From Rugamonas rubra (GTDB lineage: Bacteria; Pseudomonadota; Gammaproteobacteria; Burkholderiales; Burkholderiaceae_D): DNA of 57,425 nt. The position numbers and the translations under genes are program-made. The notes below the pieces were generated by a model. That model did not search any database and had not been told where the DNA came from. It saw only the letters and a program-made list of their open reading frames with translations. Below, one piece after another: positions 17,375-25,601 of this stretch (position 1 is the first letter of the stretch; each line of letters begins with the position of its first letter). The stretch covers positions 1 to 57,425 of the forward strand of contig NZ_FOTW01000034.1 of assembly GCF_900114705.1 (NCBI RefSeq), read 5' to 3'.

Positions 17375-18151
17375 TTATTTTTGACCGGCCGGCGGCCCAG
17401 CCGGCGCCCCCAGCCCCGCCGCCAGCGCGCGCGCCGCGGCCCAGCGGCTGGCCGGCGAGGGGTGGGTGGCGGAGTCGAAATACGGCTGGCCGCTGGCGCG
17501 CGCCAGCTTCTTGAAGTAGTTGGCCAGGCGGGCCGCCGGCCAGCCGGCGCGCCAGGCCAGCAGCAGGCCCTCGCGGTCGGCCTCGGCCTCCTGCGCCAGG
17601 CCCTGCGGCGCCAGCCTGGCGATCAGCGCGCGGTCGTTCTCCACCGCGTCCTCCAGCGCCAGGAAGGGGCGTGGCGCCCAGCCGGGATCGAGGCGCAGCG
17701 CCAGCTGGTATTCCAGCAGGTTATGGCGCAGCACCGCATGGGCGATCTCGTGCGCCAGCAGCATGGCCAGTTCGGCGTCGGTGATGTCGAGCCGCTCCAG
17801 ATAGGCCTCGCCGACCAGCATCTTGCCGCCGGCCATGCCGTCGGCCGTCTGCCCCTCGTCCGTCGTCACGTGCAGCTCCCAGGCCCAGGCGGCGCTGTCC
17901 GGGTAGTCGCGCCGGGCCTGGGCGATCAGGCCGCCGGCGACGCGCCGCACGCGCTCGAGCACGGCGCCGTGGACGTCCAGCGCGTGCCCCTCGCGCAGGA
18001 CGGCGAGGCGCTCGGCGTACAGTTCGGCGGCGCGGGCCACCACCAACTGCTGGCTGACGGCGTCGGCCTGGACGCCGGCGCCGACCTGGGCGGCGGCGGG
18101 CGCGCCGGCCATCAGCGCAAGCAGGCACCAGGCGCGCATCGGCTGCCACAT
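17375..18151 (-). CDS. M48-family metallopeptidase, exported
   Basis: A 258-residue zinc peptidase. Residues 1-22 (MWQPMRAWCLLALMAGAPAAAQ) form a signal peptide ending AAA-Q, so it acts in the periplasm. The catalytic HEIAH motif lies near residue 130 in LLAHEIAHAVLRHN, and the third zinc ligand is the Glu of EAEADREGLL about 65 residues later. THPSPASRWAAA near the C-terminus is typical of the family. The start at 18151 is chosen because it begins the signal peptide and follows GGAG. It is shorter than BepA-type proteins as there is no TPR tail. Its role in envelope quality control is inferred from family. Confidence 0.88.
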   Translation of the reverse strand: MWQPMRAWCLLALMAGAPAAAQVGAGVQADAVSQQLVVARAAELYAERLAVLREGHALDVHGAVLERVRRVAGGLIAQARRDYPDSAAWAWELHVTTDEGQTADGMAGGKMLVGEAYLERLDITDAELAMLLAHEIAHAVLRHNLLEYQLALRLDPGWAPRPFLALEDAVENDRALIARLAPQGLAQEAEADREGLLLAWRAGWPAARLANYFKKLARASGQPYFDSATHPSPASRWAAARALAAGLGAPAGPPAGQK

Positions 18152-18418
18152 GGGGATTCTCCGACGGAGGGGACAGCTTCCATGGTAATCCAAAGCCGTC
18201 CCGGCGGACATGGCTTGGACGGCGGCGATGCGGCGCCGGCCGCCACACCACCATGCCGCTGGAACACATGCGTTACCCCCGTGCCAAGCAAGGCCACGGC
18301 CCGATTCGGAATGTCTTGATGCCGACAAACAGACCTGTCACAATGGATTTTCCCCGGGCCATTGCCCCACGCTATACACCAGCCCGCTCACTGTGACAGA
18401 TCCACTCGGAGGCATTTT

Positions 18419-18808
18419 ATGTTCTCAGGTATCGAACAGTTCCCTACCGCCGGCAAAGCCCAGGTAGAAGCCCAATATGAATTCGTCACCAACCTGGCCC
18501 AGACCGGCCTGGAAGGCATCGCCAGGCTGACCGCCTTGAACATGAGCCTGGCGCGCGCCGCGCTCGACGAGTATCCGGCCGCCGCGCGCCAGCGGCTGTC
18601 GGCCAACTCGCCGCAGGAGTGGCTGACGGTGGCCGCCTCGCAGGTCGGCCCGCAGATCGAGCGCATGCTCAGCTACGGCCGCCAGGCGGCCGAGATCACG
18701 GTCGCCCTGCAAGGCGAGCTGAGCCGCGCCACGCAGGGCGCCGCCCAGCAGCAACAGGCGGCCATGCAGGACGTCCAGGCCAAGGCCACGGCCACGGCCA
18801 AGAAGTAG
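18419..18808 (+). CDS. phaP: Phasin, PHA granule-associated protein
   Basis: A 129-residue phasin (Phasin_2 type). FSGIEQFPTAGKAQVEAQYE at the N-terminus is close to other betaproteobacterial PhaP proteins. The rest is a continuous amphipathic helix ending in an Ala/Gln/Lys-rich tail (QQQQAAMQDVQAKATATAKK). Phasins coat poly-hydroxyalkanoate granules in the cytoplasm. CGGAGG sits just upstream of ATG 18419. The adjacent DUF3141 gene shares a distant PHA-synthase-like fold, so the two may act together on storage polymer. Confidence 0.92.
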   Translation: MFSGIEQFPTAGKAQVEAQYEFVTNLAQTGLEGIARLTALNMSLARAALDEYPAAARQRLSANSPQEWLTVAASQVGPQIERMLSYGRQAAEITVALQGELSRATQGAAQQQQAAMQDVQAKATATAKK

Positions 18809-18853
18809 GCCGGCCGGTCGGCAGCTAAGTTAAGAAAACCCACAGGCGAAATT

Positions 18854-18883
18854 CTAGGGTCAGACCCTAGGGTCTGACCCTAG
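18854..18883. repeat. Perfect 30-base palindrome between phasin and DUF3141 genes
   Basis: The left arm CTAGGGTCAGACCCT is followed directly by its reverse complement. It shares the GGGTCAGACCC core with the repeats at 17299, 28369 and 57372 but has a different orientation and flank. It may attenuate read-through from the phasin gene. Confidence 0.75.
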
Positions 18884-19012
18884 TTCACCGCCGTTGGGTG
18901 GTTTTTTAGCCGCCTGCGCCTTGACGTGGTGACGACACTCCGACGCCGGCCGCCAGGCCGGCGCGGGGATCGACGTCCGCCGCCGACAACACTCAACCTC
19001 ACGGAGTAGCGC

Positions 19013-21214
19013 ATGTCCACCCCCACCACACCGACCAGTTCGCCCTTTGCCCAGCCCTTCGTCCCACCCTTCGCCGCCGCTGCGATGGAATACTGGGTCG
19101 ACGCCTGGCAGCGCTCGATCCTGACGCTGGACGTGCTGCGCGAGCGCGGCAACATCTGCGCCGAGCACGAGCAGTCGGGCAAGCCGCCGGTGCTGGTGTT
19201 CGACTACGAGATCATCGTCGACGGCCGCAAGCTCGAGCGGGCGGCCAACTACGCGCTGGCCGCCATCAAGCCGCCGGCCGACTGCGTGCCGACCGATCCG
19301 CACAAGCGCCCCTTCGTGGTGATCGACCCGCGCGCCGGCCACGGCCCCGGCATCGGCGGCTCGAAGATCGACAGCGAGATCGGCATCGCCCTCAAACAGG
19401 GCCACCCCTGCTACTTCGTGATGTTCTTCCCGACCCCGGTGGCGGGCCAGACCATCGAATGCGTCACCTCGGCCGAAAAAATCTTCCTGGCCAAGGTCAA
19501 TGAGCTGCACCCCGGCGACGCCGGCAAGCCCTTCGTCATCGGCAACTGCCAGGGCGGCTGGGCGCTGATGATCCTGGCCGCGCTGGCGCCCGAGTCGGTC
19601 GGCCCGATCCTGCTGGCCGGCTCGCCGATCGCCTACTGGTCCGGCGTCGAGGGCAAGTATCCGATGCGCTACAGCGGCGGCCTGCTGGGCGGCACCTGGG
19701 CCGCCTCGCTGGCCGGCGACCTGGGCAACGGCAAGTTCGACGGCGCCCACCTGGTCGACAACTTCGAGCAGCTCGACCCGGCCAACACCTACTGGAACAA
19801 GCCCTACGGCCTGTATTCGAAGGTCGACACGGAACGGCAGCGCTTCCTCGACTTCGAGCGCTGGTGGGGCGGCCACTTCCTGCTCAACAAGGAGGAGATG
19901 GAGTGGATCAGCCAGAACCTGTTCGTCGGCAACCGCCTGAGCGCTGGCGAGATCTTCCACGACGAGGGCAGGACCCGCATCGACCTGCGCAACATCCGCT
20001 CGCCGATCATCGTCTTCGCCTCCTGGGGCGACAACATCACGCCGCCGCAGCAGGCGCTCAACTGGATCCCCGACCTGTACGCCGACGCCGAGCAGATCCG
20101 CGACAACGAGCAGACCATCGTCTACTTCCTGCACGAGCACATCGGCCACCTCGGCATCTTCGTCTCGGCCGGCGTGGCCAACCGCGAACACAACGAGCTG
20201 GCCTGCGCGCTCGACCTGATCGACGTGCTGCCGCCCGGCCTGTACGAGGCCATCATCACCGACACCTACCCGGACATGCCCGGCCTGGAGTTCGCCAGCG
20301 GCCGCTACGTGATCCGCTTCGAGCCGCGCGAGGTGGCCGACATCCTGGCGCTGGACGGCGGCCGCCAGGACGAGAGCGCCTTCGAGGTGGTCAAGCGGGT
20401 GGCCCAGGTCAACCAGTCGATGTACGACACCTTCGTCTCGCCGCTGGTGCGGGCGATGAGCAACGAGAGCACGGCGACGCTGTCGCGCAACCTGACGCCG
20501 GCGCGGCTGGAGCGCCACCTGTTCTCCGACAACAACCCGCTGCTGAAGGCGATGGCGCCGCTGGCCGAGATGGTCAAGGCGCGGCGCCAACAGGTGGCGC
20601 CGGACAACCCGCTGCTGCTGGCCGAGCAGCAGGCCAGCAAGCACATCGGCCAGGCGCTGGACCACTACCGCGACGTGCGCGACGCCGCCGGCGAGATGAT
20701 GTTCAAGGCCATCTACGAGTCGCCGCTGCTGAAGGCCATGGTCGGCATCAACCCGAGCGCGCCGCCGGCCGGCCGGCCGAGCGCGCACAGCCACGGCGTG
20801 GAGGAGCGCCGCCACCTCAAGCGGATGGCGCGCGACGCCCGCTACGAGCAGGGCAGCCAGGAGTCCGGTTTCCTGCGCCTGCTGATCTACGTGGCCAGCG
20901 GCGTCGGCGTGGTCGACAAGCGGCCCTTCGACGGCATCCGCGCGCTGATGCGCGAGCGCGGCCTGGACAAGACCGTCACCCTGACCCAACTGAAGGAGGC
21001 GGTCAACCTGCAAACCTACCTGGTGCGCCAGGACGAGACGCGCGCCCTGCAGGGACTGCGCGTGCTGCTGCCCGAGCCGGCCCAGCGCAGCGAGGCCCTG
21101 GCGCTGGCCCACCGCCTGCTGGAGATGGGCGGCCCGATCAAGGAGGAGAAGCTGGTGCGGCTGCGCCGCATCGGCCAGATCCTCGAGGTCGAGCTGCCGG
21201 AGAAGAAGGAATAG
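19013..21214 (+). CDS. DUF3141 protein, alpha/beta-hydrolase (PHA synthase-like) fold
   Basis: A 733-residue DUF3141 protein. Residues 90-380 form an alpha/beta-hydrolase domain with a PhaC-like nucleophile elbow G-N-C-Q-G (177-181, Cys179), a segment VFASWGDNITPPQQAL carrying the presumed Asp, and HEHIGHLGIF carrying the presumed His. The C-terminal 300 residues are helical and charged with no known motif. Members of this family occur beside PHA genes, but no enzymatic activity is firmly assigned. A 200-base gap with a palindrome separates it from phaP. Confidence 0.85.
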   Translation: MSTPTTPTSSPFAQPFVPPFAAAAMEYWVDAWQRSILTLDVLRERGNICAEHEQSGKPPVLVFDYEIIVDGRKLERAANYALAAIKPPADCVPTDPHKRPFVVIDPRAGHGPGIGGSKIDSEIGIALKQGHPCYFVMFFPTPVAGQTIECVTSAEKIFLAKVNELHPGDAGKPFVIGNCQGGWALMILAALAPESVGPILLAGSPIAYWSGVEGKYPMRYSGGLLGGTWAASLAGDLGNGKFDGAHLVDNFEQLDPANTYWNKPYGLYSKVDTERQRFLDFERWWGGHFLLNKEEMEWISQNLFVGNRLSAGEIFHDEGRTRIDLRNIRSPIIVFASWGDNITPPQQALNWIPDLYADAEQIRDNEQTIVYFLHEHIGHLGIFVSAGVANREHNELACALDLIDVLPPGLYEAIITDTYPDMPGLEFASGRYVIRFEPREVADILALDGGRQDESAFEVVKRVAQVNQSMYDTFVSPLVRAMSNESTATLSRNLTPARLERHLFSDNNPLLKAMAPLAEMVKARRQQVAPDNPLLLAEQQASKHIGQALDHYRDVRDAAGEMMFKAIYESPLLKAMVGINPSAPPAGRPSAHSHGVEERRHLKRMARDARYEQGSQESGFLRLLIYVASGVGVVDKRPFDGIRALMRERGLDKTVTLTQLKEAVNLQTYLVRQDETRALQGLRVLLPEPAQRSEALALAHRLLEMGGPIKEEKLVRLRRIGQILEVELPEKKE

Positions 21215-21303
21215 AGCGTTTCCTCGGTGCGGCAAGGTCGAAAAGGCAATGTGTCCGTAGTGAAATAATGCTAGGATGGCAATTCCATTGTTACGGAGCC
21301 GCC

Positions 21304-22356
21304 ATGCGTCCCTTGTTCGCCCTGCCCTTATTGTTGTTGACCCTGCAAGCCCACGGCGCCGAGCCGCAATACCTGAACGCCGAGCGCGACTGCCGCGTCG
21401 CCGATCCACAGCCGCAGCCCGGGCTCAGCGTCACCTGGGAGGGCGCCTGCAAGGACGGCTACGCCGACGGCATGGGCGTGCTGCGCTGGTTCCTCAAGGA
21501 GCAGCCGCACGGCGCCTACGAGGGCGTGCTGCGCGCCGGCCTGCCGAACGGCCCCGGCTTCCGCCTCAATCCGGACAACTCCAGCTTGCAGGGCGACTTC
21601 GTCGACGGCCGGCTGGACGGTCCCGGCGTGTATGTCACGCCCAAGAATGGCAAGCTGAGCGCGACCTTCCGCCACGGCCAGCCGTCCGGCAAGGTCGAAT
21701 TCACCTACAACAACGGCGACCGCTACCAGGGCGACTGGAGCGCCAACGGGCCGCACGGCCAGGGCAGCATGCAGTTCGCGCTGGGCGGCAGCTACCAGGG
21801 CTTCTGGCTGCACGGCCGCATGGAGGGCAAGGGCCGCATCCTGTATCCCAACGGCGAACAGCTGGACGGCGAGTTCGAGCAGGGCCATCTGCGCGGCGCG
21901 GCCGTGCCGGCGGCCGAGCCGGCGCAGTATACGATCAAGCGGGAGAAAACCGGTACGCACATCCCGCGCGCGGCGGCCACCGGACTGAGCGTGCCGCCGC
22001 AACTGGCCTACGCGCAGCTGACGCCGGCGCAGCAATGGACCGTCAAGCAGCCCTACCGCATCCTGCAGGAGGCCGACGAACCGCCCTACCCGCTGGCCGG
22101 CACCGGCGCGCTGGTCAAGGCCTTCCTGGAACTGCCACGGAAGTCGCCGACGGACGGAGAGTACCGCCTGAACGTGCTGGTCGGCGCGGACGGCAAGTGC
22201 GACAGCGCCGAAGTGCAGACGGCGCCCACCCCGGCACTGGGCCAGATGGCGGCGTCGATCCTGCTGGTGAGCAAGTTCAAGCCCGCCGTCTGCGCCGGCA
22301 AGCCCTGCGCCATGCGCTATCCGGTCAACTTCCAGCTGAGTAGCAAGCCCAACTAG
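21304..22356 (+). CDS. MORN-repeat protein with C-terminal TonB-like domain, exported
   Basis: A 350-residue protein. Residues 1-19 (MRPLFALPLLLLTLQAHGA) are a signal peptide. Residues about 40-200 hold MORN-type repeats (GDRYQGDWSANGPHGQGSM, GSYQGFWLHGRMEGKG and others). The last 90 residues (EYRLNVLVGADGKCDSAEV... ILLVSKFKPAVCAGKPC) resemble the TonB C-terminal/AMIN-like energy-transduction fold and contain three cysteines that may form disulphides. ATG 21304 follows GGAG and begins the signal peptide; the open frame upstream is an overlap with the preceding gene. Cell-envelope function is inferred only from export and repeats. Confidence 0.85.
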   Translation: MRPLFALPLLLLTLQAHGAEPQYLNAERDCRVADPQPQPGLSVTWEGACKDGYADGMGVLRWFLKEQPHGAYEGVLRAGLPNGPGFRLNPDNSSLQGDFVDGRLDGPGVYVTPKNGKLSATFRHGQPSGKVEFTYNNGDRYQGDWSANGPHGQGSMQFALGGSYQGFWLHGRMEGKGRILYPNGEQLDGEFEQGHLRGAAVPAAEPAQYTIKREKTGTHIPRAAATGLSVPPQLAYAQLTPAQQWTVKQPYRILQEADEPPYPLAGTGALVKAFLELPRKSPTDGEYRLNVLVGADGKCDSAEVQTAPTPALGQMAASILLVSKFKPAVCAGKPCAMRYPVNFQLSSKPN

Positions 22357-22409
22357 GCGGGCCGGCTTTTTCGACAAAAATTGGCTGGCTGAAACGAATC
22401 TGGCCACTT

Positions 22410-22423
22410 TTGACTTACATCAA
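22410..22423 (+). promoter_or_regulatory. FNR/Anr-type site upstream of ompW
   Basis: TTGAC-TTAC-ATCAA differs from the FNR consensus TTGAT-N4-ATCAA at one base. Its centre (22416.5) is about 41 bases before a start site placed after the -10-like ATTAAA at 22444-22449, the spacing of class II FNR activation. ompW is controlled by oxygen regulators in enteric bacteria. Confidence 0.6.
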
Positions 22424-22490
22424 AGTTTTTGCTGCTCCGCGTCATTAAACTGGCTTCGTTACTTAATGACATGTAGAGAGAGGAAGAACA

Positions 22491-23102
22491 ATGAAGAAGC
22501 CTGTAGCCGCAATGATCCTGGCAACCCTCGGTATGGTCGCCGGCAACGCTCTGGCCGAGCAAAGCCCATGGATGGTGCGTGTACGCCTTGAGCGTCTGAG
22601 CCCGGCCGACAAATCGGACCCAGTCGGTGGTGTTGGCGCGTCGGACCGTATCAGCGTCAGCAAAAAGACCATCCCGGACATCGATATTTCCTATTTCTTC
22701 ACCCCGAACATCTCGGCCGAGCTGGTATTGACCTACCCGCAAAAGCACGACGTGATGCTGGACGGCGCGAAAATCGGCACCTTCAAGCACCTGCCGCCTA
22801 CCCTGCTGGCGCAGTACCACTTCATGCCTGAAGCCACCTTCTCGCCGTACCTGGGCGTCGGTGTGAACTACACCAACATCCACAAGGTCGAGCTGCTGGG
22901 CGGCGCGGGCAGCCTGGAGCACAAGAGCGTAGGTCTGGCGCTGCAAGCCGGTGCCGACTACAAGATCGACAAGAACTGGTCGCTCAACTTCGACGTCAAG
23001 AAAATCCAGATCCGTAGCGATGTCTTCGCCGCCGGCACCAAGATCAGCAACGTGCAGATCGACCCATGGCTGGTGGGCGTTGGCGTAGGCTACCGCTTCT
23101 AA
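22491..23102 (+). CDS. ompW: OmpW-family outer membrane protein
   Basis: A 203-residue eight-stranded OmpW beta-barrel. Residues 1-22 form a signal peptide (cleavage after ALA). The family pattern follows: PWMVRVRLERLSP, DISYFFTPNISAELVLTYPQKHDV, PPTLLAQYHF, SPYLGVGVNYTNI, and a C-terminal VGVGVGYRF with terminal aromatic for BAM insertion. OmpW forms a narrow hydrophobic channel for small molecules. GAGAGAGGAAG precedes ATG 22491. It is a single-gene unit with its own regulator site and terminator. Confidence 0.95.
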   Translation: MKKPVAAMILATLGMVAGNALAEQSPWMVRVRLERLSPADKSDPVGGVGASDRISVSKKTIPDIDISYFFTPNISAELVLTYPQKHDVMLDGAKIGTFKHLPPTLLAQYHFMPEATFSPYLGVGVNYTNIHKVELLGGAGSLEHKSVGLALQAGADYKIDKNWSLNFDVKKIQIRSDVFAAGTKISNVQIDPWLVGVGVGYRF

Positions 23103-23192
23103 TAGTTGCTTGTAACAAGCACGGGGCCTCGGCCCCTATTCGATGGCTTTTCGCCATCGCGCCCCCCGCATCAAGGGAACCGGGCTCCTGGC

Positions 23193-23229
23193 AATGCGCG
23201 CTGCAGTTCGAGCGCGCATTGTCGTTTTT
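23193..23229 (+). terminator. Rho-independent terminator after ompW
   Basis: Perfect 10-bp stem AATGCGCGCT / AGCGCGCATT (23193-23202, 23211-23220), eight-base loop, then GTCGTTTTT. Two further hairpins (a GGGGCC one near 23124 and CGATGGC-GCCATCG near 23141) precede it. The rest of the 363-base gap to the next gene shows no gene. Confidence 0.75.
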
Positions 23230-23465
23230 GGCTGTCCGGCGCCAGCGCGCCGACCGCCACGCGCACGCAAGGGTGGCGCGCCGCCGCACCGCGTTGCCAC
23301 GCCAACAAGGTGCGCTAGATCGTTGTTTCCCAACGACAATTCCTGTTCTCATACAAGGATATTTTCGATAGAAAACTACCCTGTATCAAATTAAAGTGTT
23401 TTCACTTGGCAAACTGAGGAACAATATTTGTCTTAGATCCCCTTACTCCTCAAAGGATAGTTGTC

Positions 23466-25289
23466 ATGTCAATCGCCAATATGAAAATCGGCGCCCGCCT
23501 CGGCGTCGCCTTTGCCGTGGTGCTGGCCCTGCTGGTCGCCGTCGTGCTGTTGGGCCTGAATTCGATGGGCCGCATCGGCATCCGCACGCACGACATCATC
23601 AGCGACAAGAACGTCAAAATGGCGGCCGCCAACACCATGGTCGACAACGTGCGCAGCATCACGCTGTCGCTGACCAACATCGTGGTGCTGCCCAGCATGG
23701 AGCAGGTCGATGCCGAGCTGGCCAAGATCGGCGAGGCGCGCAAGAAATACGGCGCCGCCAAGACCGTCCTCAGCGAGCACCTGCGCGACGACAAGGAGAA
23801 GGCCCTGCTGGCCGCCGTCGACGCCCTGCTCAAGGAGGGCGCGGCGAAAAACAACAAGGTCATCGCGCTGCGCAAGGACGGCGAGATCCAGGACGCCATC
23901 GTCTACCTGACCACGGTGGCCTCGCCCAGCCTGAACGGCGTGCTCAAGGCGCTCGACGACATCCTGGTCTACGAGACCAGCCAGGCCGGCCAGGCCGGCG
24001 AGGAGGTCGAGGCGGTGCTGGCCAACGCGCAGACACTGCTGATCGCGCTGGGCCTGCTGGCGCTGGCCTTCGGCGCGGCGGTGGCCTGGTACATCACCCG
24101 CTCGATCACGGTGCCGCTGAACAAGGCGGTCGGCGTCGCCGAGACGGTCGCCGCCGGCGACCTGTCGGGCCACATCGAGGTGCACAGCACGGACGAGACG
24201 GGCCGCCTGATGAGCGCGCTGAAGGCGATGCACGACAGCCTGCTGCTGGTGGTCGGCCAGGTGCGCAGCGGCACCGACACCATCGCCACCGCCTCCAACG
24301 AGATCGCCGCCGGCAACCTCGACCTGTCCTCGCGCACCGAGCAGCAGGCCAGTTCGCTGGAGGAGACCGCCTCGTCGATGGAGGAGCTGACCTCCACCGT
24401 CAAGCAGAACGCCGACAACGCGCGCCAGGCCAACACGCTGGCGCGCAGCGCCTCCGAGGTGGCCAGCAAGGGCGGCGCCATCGTCGCCCAGGTGGTCGAC
24501 ACGATGGGCACCATCAACGAATCGTCGCGCCGCATCGTCGACATCATCGCGGTGATCGACGGCATCGCCTTCCAGACGAATATTCTGGCGCTCAACGCGG
24601 CCGTCGAGGCGGCGCGCGCCGGCGAACAGGGCCGCGGCTTCGCCGTGGTGGCCTCCGAGGTGCGCAACCTGGCGCAGCGCTCGGCCGGCGCGGCCAAGGA
24701 GATCAAGGAGTTGATCGCTGCCTCGGTGGCCAACGTGGAGACCGGCTCGCGCCTGGTCGGCGAGGCCGGCCAGACCATGGGCGACATCGTCGAGAGCATC
24801 GTGCGGGTCACCGACATCATGGGCGAGATCACCTCGGCCAGCCAGGAGCAGACCATGGGGATCGAACAGATCAACATGGCCATCACGCAGATGGACGAGG
24901 TGACGCAGCAGAACGCGGCGCTGGTGGAACAGGCGGCGGCGGCCTCGCAGAGCATGCAGGAGCAGGCCGCCGGCTTGGCCCAGGTGGTCGGCTTCTTCAA
25001 GACCGGCGCGGCGGAGGCCGTGGCGGCGCCGGCGGCGCGTCCCGCGCCACGGCGCGCCACGGCGGTGGTCAAGCCGCTGGCGTTCAAGGCCAGGGCAAGC
25101 AGCGGCAGCGGCAGCAGCGGCAGCGGCAGCAGCGGCAGCGGCAGCGGCAGCGGCAGCAGCGGCAGCGGCAGCAGCGGCAGCGGCAGCGGCAGCAGCGGCA
25201 GCGGCAGCGGCAAGGCGGCCGGTGCGCCGGCCAAGCGCCTGACCACGCCGGCGGCGACGGCCGGCGACGGCGAGTGGGAAGAGTTCTAA
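23466..25289 (+). CDS. Methyl-accepting chemotaxis protein with CheR-tether tail
   Basis: A 607-residue transmembrane chemoreceptor. TM1 spans about residues 10-32. A periplasmic four-helix-bundle sensor (about 33-187) is followed by TM2 (188-208), HAMP (210-265) and the cytoplasmic signalling domain, with the conserved hairpin tip [20 protein letters not shown] near 361-385. Residues about 544-582 are an almost pure Ser-Gly linker. The protein ends in GEWEEF, a close match to the xWxxF pentapeptide that docks CheR/CheB. AAAGGA precedes ATG 23466. The ligand is unknown. There are no che genes nearby. Confidence 0.93.
25098..25211 (+). repeat. Ser-Gly-coding microsatellite in the chemoreceptor gene
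   Basis: Tandem AGC/GGC hexamers and nonamers encode an irregular Ser-Gly run between signalling domain and CheR-docking tail. The array is in frame and its length is likely to vary by slippage in multiples of three. Confidence 0.85.
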
Positions 25290-25303
25290 GCGGTTCTAGG
25301 CGG

Positions 25304-25540
25304 CTAGGGTTGGATCTTGACGCAGGTGTCCGGCACGGGCACCGGCGCGCCCTGCTCGGAGACGATCCAGCCGGCCAGCCGTTCGCGCAGCGCGGCCAGC
25401 TGGCAAGGGTCGAAGTCGACCAGCAGGGTCTTGCCCTCGCGGCCGACCACCCTGCCTTCGGCGAAGCCGAGCACCACCTGTTCTGCCGCTTGCGGCGACA
25501 GGGTGGCCTGGCTGGTCTGGCGGAGAAGGAGGCGTTGCAT
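25304..25540 (-). CDS. Small protein downstream of subtilase gene, possible inhibitor-like partner
   Basis: A 78-residue protein lying 62 bases after the subtilase gene on the same strand, so probably co-transcribed. It begins MQRLLLRQTSQATLSPQAAE and has a beta-rich core (VVGREGKTLLVDFDP) followed by LAALRERLAGWIVSEQG. This beta-alpha-beta outline, with a late LxGWxV strand, resembles I9-type propeptide/inhibitor domains of subtilases. The likeness is weak and functional pairing is inferred from position. No signal peptide. Confidence 0.6.
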   Translation of the reverse strand: MQRLLLRQTSQATLSPQAAEQVVLGFAEGRVVGREGKTLLVDFDPCQLAALRERLAGWIVSEQGAPVPVPDTCVKIQP

Positions 25541-25601
25541 GCGCCCAGTCTACTCCATCGCCGGCCGCCCGGCGGCGTCTATGGCGCGCGCCAACAACAC
25601 C

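Noticed and set aside
23380..23420. Sigma-28-like promoter (TAAAGTGT) before the chemoreceptor
   Set aside because: The -35-like part is fair, but no GCCGATAA-like -10 follows at the right distance.
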